A stretch of 7,194 nt of DNA, from the NCBI GenBank assembly GCA_937898535.1, contig CALDKP010000271.1:1-7194 (forward strand), given 5' to 3'. A program made the translations under genes and the position numbers. The first letter of the stretch is position 1. Each line of letters starts with the position of its first letter. A model generated the notes under the pieces. That model saw nothing but the letters and a program-made list of their open reading frames with translations. It did not search any database and was not told the DNA's origin. The DNA comes from an uncultured Sphingomonadales bacterium. GTDB taxonomy: Bacteria > Pseudomonadota > Alphaproteobacteria > Sphingomonadales > Sphingomonadaceae. Of this stretch, positions 5,754 through 7,194 are shown piece after piece.

Positions 5754-7194
5754 ATGGAAAGCGCTACCCGTTCTGCCCGCAACATACTGACCGGTCTTCA
5801 CGAAGTGATGGCCTCGCGAAACCATGCGCAGGGCAAGCTGAACCATGTGGTCAACATCATTGGTGAAGCACTGTCGAGCGAAGTGTGCTCAATCTATCTG
5901 TTGCGCGACGGTGCGCTTGAATTATTTGCGACGCGCGGATTGAACGAGGCGGCGGTCCACGTCACCCGGCTCGGCCTAGGCGAAGGCCTTGTCGGCACGA
6001 TTGCGGAAAATGTCGAAACGTTGAACTTGGATGAGGCCGCAGCCCATCCCAATTTCCGCTATGTGCCCGAAACAGGCGAAGAACGCTTTCACAGCTTTGC
6101 AGGCGTGCCGATTGTGCGTTCCGAACGCGCGGTCGGCGTGTTGGCCGTGCAGCATGTCGAACCACGGAAATATGAAGAGGTCGAAATTGAGGCGCTTCAA
6201 ACCGTCGCAATGGTGCTGTCAGAACTGATCGCCAATGCAGACCTTGTCGACGAACCCAGCGCGCGGGGCGGGAATGACACCGGCACGATTAGCCTCACGG
6301 GCCTGCCGCTCGTTAAAGGCGCTGCTGCTGGCGTTGCTATTTTCCACCAACCCAATGTCCGCATTGAACACACGGTAGCGGAGGATATCGAAGCCGAACG
6401 CCACCGTGTCTATTCAGCCTTTGACAAAATGCGCGAACAAATCGACCGCATGGCCAGCCAAATTGATTTCGGCACGGGCGGCGAACATGAAGAGGTCATC
6501 GCGACCTATAAGATGTTCGCATATGATGAAGGCTGGAGCCGCCGTATTAACGAGGCCATCGATAGCGGCCTGACGGCGGAAGCCGCCATCGAACGGGTCC
6601 AGCAACGCACCCGCATGCGTATGCGCCAGATTGACGATGCGCTGCTCGCCGACCGCATGCACGATCTGGAAGATCTATCAAACCGGTTGCTGCGCATTGT
6701 GTCGGGTCAAATGAGCACGGCTGCACAACTCGGTCTGAAAAAAGACTCGATCCTGATTGCGCGCAATTTGGGCCCGGCCGAGCTGCTCGAATATGACAAA
6801 CGGCGTCTGCGCGGCGTGGTGCTTGAGGAAGGCTCGCTTACCGCGCATGTTGTGATTGTCGCGCGCGCAATGGGTATCCCCGTGCTGGGCCGCGTACAAG
6901 GCATCCGCCACAAGGTGCGCGATGGCGACATGCTGCTGCTGAACGCCGACGAAAAAAGCGTCATCGTCAGGCCGTCGTCGGCTGCCGAAGAGCTTTTCCA
7001 ACATGATCTGGTCGACCGGCAAAAGAAAAAAGCTCGCTATGCAGCGATGCGTGACGCGGCGTCGGTCACCAATGATGGCGTGCCGGTGACGTTAATGATC
7101 AATGCCGGATTGCGCGACGATATGTCCGCCTTGGCAACCACCGGCGCGGAGGGCGTTGGCCTGTTCCGCACAGAATTCCAGTTTTTGATATCTG
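5754..7194 (+). CDS. ptsP: Phosphoenolpyruvate-protein phosphotransferase EI-Ntr (3' end cut by window)
   Basis: EI-Ntr takes phosphate from phosphoenolpyruvate and passes it through NPr to EIIA-Ntr, a regulatory relay in the cytoplasm rather than a sugar importer. The 480 codons present give a GAF domain (about residues 10-165, including EALSSEVCSIYLLRDG and HSFAGVPIVRSERAVGVLAV). The PEP-utiliser N-terminal domain follows from about 180 (GLPLVKGAAAGVAIF), then the swivelling domain with the phosphorylated histidine in EEGSLTAHVVIVARAMGIP (His365). The start of the TIM-barrel PEP-binding domain is visible, with GVGLFRTEF (Arg472). About 260-280 residues should lie beyond the right edge. ATG 5754 is chosen; an in-frame ATG at 5745 would add three residues, and neither has a convincing ribosome site. 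GAF plus EI is the nitrogen-type architecture, as opposed to PtsI. Confidence 0.93.
   Translation, partial: MESATRSARNILTGLHEVMASRNHAQGKLNHVVNIIGEALSSEVCSIYLLRDGALELFATRGLNEAAVHVTRLGLGEGLVGTIAENVETLNLDEAAAHPNFRYVPETGEERFHSFAGVPIVRSERAVGVLAVQHVEPRKYEEVEIEALQTVAMVLSELIANADLVDEPSARGGNDTGTISLTGLPLVKGAAAGVAIFHQPNVRIEHTVAEDIEAERHRVYSAFDKMREQIDRMASQIDFGTGGEHEEVIATYKMFAYDEGWSRRINEAIDSGLTAEAAIERVQQRTRMRMRQIDDALLADRMHDLEDLSNRLLRIVSGQMSTAAQLGLKKDSILIARNLGPAELLEYDKRRLRGVVLEEGSLTAHVVIVARAMGIPVLGRVQGIRHKVRDGDMLLLNADEKSVIVRPSSAAEELFQHDLVDRQKKKARYAAMRDAASVTNDGVPVTLMINAGLRDDMSALATTGAEGVGLFRTEFQFLIS

Noticed and set aside
5362..5846. Minus-strand frames across the DUF465/ptsP start region
   Set aside because: They oppose two recognised plus-strand genes and have low-complexity, Cys/Ser/Arg-rich translations.

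Overview
The window most likely comes from an alphaproteobacterium of the Sphingomonadales, perhaps Sphingopyxis or Sphingorhabdus-like. The grounds are moderate-to-high GC, an RcdA/DUF1465 protein, paired DUF465 mini-proteins, a GAF-containing EI-Ntr (ptsP) and an intracellular PHB depolymerase with the CQPSVP nucleophile motif. The genus is inference from family resemblance; no search was run.

Layout. (1) 1-893: an open frame, cut by the left edge, made of pieces of three unrelated proteins fused in frame: an FtsX-type ABC permease piece, a FeoB GTPase piece and the C-terminal third of a thiolase. It is best read as a chimera, either an assembly artefact near a contig end or a rearranged pseudogene. 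The thiolase end looks native, because 21 bases later comes (2) 915-1208, an intact ABM-domain (YgiN-like) protein. (3) 1209-1372: a short convergent intergenic stretch with overlapping hairpins. (4) 1373-2605, minus strand: intracellular polyhydroxyalkanoate depolymerase (PhaZ). (5) 2606-2757: a divergent regulatory region with a perfect 11-base inverted repeat (TGC-N3-GCA core) placed where a PhaR-type repressor could act on phaZ. (6) 2758-4584, plus strand: an ABCB-type half-transporter of the MsbA-related kind, complete with all nucleotide-binding motifs. (7) 4581-5030, minus strand: an RcdA-like DUF1465 protein whose stop codon overlaps that of the transporter through a shared TTAA. (8) 5155-5352 (minus) and 5524-5694 (plus): two divergent DUF465 mini-proteins, separated by 171 bases that contain three GANTC sites. 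(9) 5754 to the right edge: the first 480 codons of ptsP (EI-Ntr), which runs off the window.

How the genes may fit together. PhaZ mobilises stored polyhydroxybutyrate, and EI-Ntr starts the nitrogen phosphotransferase relay; PTS components have been linked to PHB turnover in Cupriavidus and Azotobacter. RcdA-type proteins belong to the CtrA proteolysis branch of the alphaproteobacterial cell cycle, which makes the GANTC (CcrM) cluster mildly interesting. Otherwise this is ordinary chromosomal backbone. I found no mobile element, CRISPR array, tRNA, rRNA or defence system. The most unusual object is the three-part chimeric reading frame at the left edge.
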